Assembly (NCBI GenBank): GCA_037974665.1
Contig: CM075770.1
Span: forward strand, 61,949,850-62,013,849
Length of the DNA stretch: 64,000 bases
Source: Ehretia macrophylla
Taxonomy: Eukaryota; Streptophyta; Magnoliopsida; Boraginales; Ehretiaceae
Reading direction: 5' to 3'
The notes under the pieces are model-generated. The model searched no databases. It was given only the letters and a program-made list of their open reading frames with translations, and was not told the DNA's origin. Position numbers and translations under genes: made by a program. Below, in pieces: positions 63,298 to 64,000 of this stretch (the stretch's first letter is position 1; every line of letters begins with the position of its first letter).

Positions 63298-64000
63298 TGT
63301 GACGCCCGAGAATTCTACCATAAATCTATTTATAATTGTTGCATATCTATTTGCGCATTTCTACGTGCATCATCTTTCTTACTTAATTATTTTTATTAGA
63401 GGTTACTATTCATAAAATTTTTGACTGCCTCAAAGTTAGATTTTATATTTTTCCTAGATCATAGGACATCTAGAAGGAATCGAGACCTAGTCATCTTGGA
63501 CTTTCGAGCTTAGGAGCGTGTATTTAGAAAATAGATTTCATGTCATTTGAATAGTGTTACGTAAGAATAGTGTTAATTGCAACTAAAAAACATTTGAATT
63601 GCATTTTAGCCTTAGTTGATCAAGTTTTGGGACTAATTAACTCAATTAATAGACATACACATACAAATAATAAACCAAACTCATAAAATTAAAAACAAAA
63701 ACACATAACTTGTCATCAAAACAAATGCAAAAATGCCATCCTTGTCCCTCCTATTTGGCCGTCCACCTCTAGGAGAAGAAAGGAGAATTTTTCATCTTCA
63801 AAGCTTGATCTTGGATGTCCCTAAGGCTTCTACAAGTGTTATCAACCTAGCTCAAGCTTGTTCTTGCATCTACTAAGCTTGTTTATGTGAGGGAGTTCAA
63901 TTTTTTTTTTTTTTAAAGTTAAAGTTTATGCATCTTGTTGAATTTCTTATATTTGTTGATTATAGCTCTAAAACTTGTTATACATGCTTATAATATGCTT
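63298..64000 (+). repeat. 3' LTR of E5, first 703 bp
   Basis: Starts TGTGACGCCCGAGAATTC. It includes a GA-rich leader-like stretch (about 63772-63800) and a GTGAGGGAG at about 63887 that matches the donor context of the other LTRs, followed by a T15 run. The hairpin region expected further on lies outside the window. Confidence 0.85.

Larger units (their letters stand above)
57323..64000 (+). mobile_element. Element E5: decayed Tekay/Del-like Ty3/Gypsy retrotransposon
   Basis: A 23-bp remnant of the 5' LTR end (GGGTTCGGGGCGTTACA, to 57345) is followed by a primer site at 57353-57364, a leader interrupted by a Mutator-like element, a broken gag-pol (58589-63270), a purine tract (63285-63297) and the start of the 3' LTR (63298 onward), which leaves the window. 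The protein is clearly related to that of the tandem element but diverged, so this is a different family. The 5' LTR is truncated against E3. Confidence 0.9.

Overview
This window is plant nuclear DNA made almost entirely of nested LTR retrotransposons. I see no host gene, rRNA or tRNA gene. The AT-rich background, initiator-Met-type primer sites (TGGTATCAGAGC), Ty3/Gypsy polyproteins ending in a chromodomain-like segment and very long LTRs (2.4-4.6 kb) point to Tekay/Del-type chromoviruses in a repeat-rich seed plant, probably a eudicot. The species cannot be told from the sequence.

Layout. 1-3482 is the end of a long LTR (X) lying in the left LTR of element E1. E1 is a minus-strand element: left LTR 3483-23204, non-coding internal region 23205-24345, right LTR 24346-28485. 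Its left LTR is split by a plus-strand three-LTR tandem element at 5545-22820 (LTR-gag/pol-LTR-gag/pol-LTR, 7424-bp period) with one outer duplication, TTATG. E1 sits in the left LTR of E2, another minus-strand element: LTR 28486-32329, internal 32330-33138, LTR 33139-42587. E2's right LTR holds a tandem TRIM (34505-35152, duplication GCTTC) and a 4.16-kb solo LTR S1 (35702-39863, duplication ACTTA).

Next come an array of about 294-bp AT-rich monomers (42588-45689), a second TRIM (45690-46094) and an LTR fragment E3 (46095-57324). E3 was split by minus-strand element E4 (46905-57191, duplication ATAGG), and E4's internal region carries a 4-kb solo LTR S2 (50255-54249, duplication AGGCC). The right end is a plus-strand Tekay-like element E5 (57323-64000) with a decayed gag-pol and, in its leader, a non-autonomous Mutator-like element (57474-58394, 9-bp duplication TACTTGGAT).

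How the parts relate. The tandem element and E5 carry the protein domains. E1, E2 and E4 have long LTRs around about 0.8-1.1 kb of non-coding DNA holding only the primer site, purine tract and shared remnants, which fits LARD-type non-autonomous partners. The TRIMs share LTR termini and primer type with them. Eleven LTR copies from several families carry, in element-sense orientation, a hairpin whose stem sequence changes but stays paired, immediately before a 3' splice-site-like sequence. With a matching AG|GTGAG donor after a GA-rich leader, this suggests a conserved leader intron in the LTRs. It is the most interesting signal in the window.
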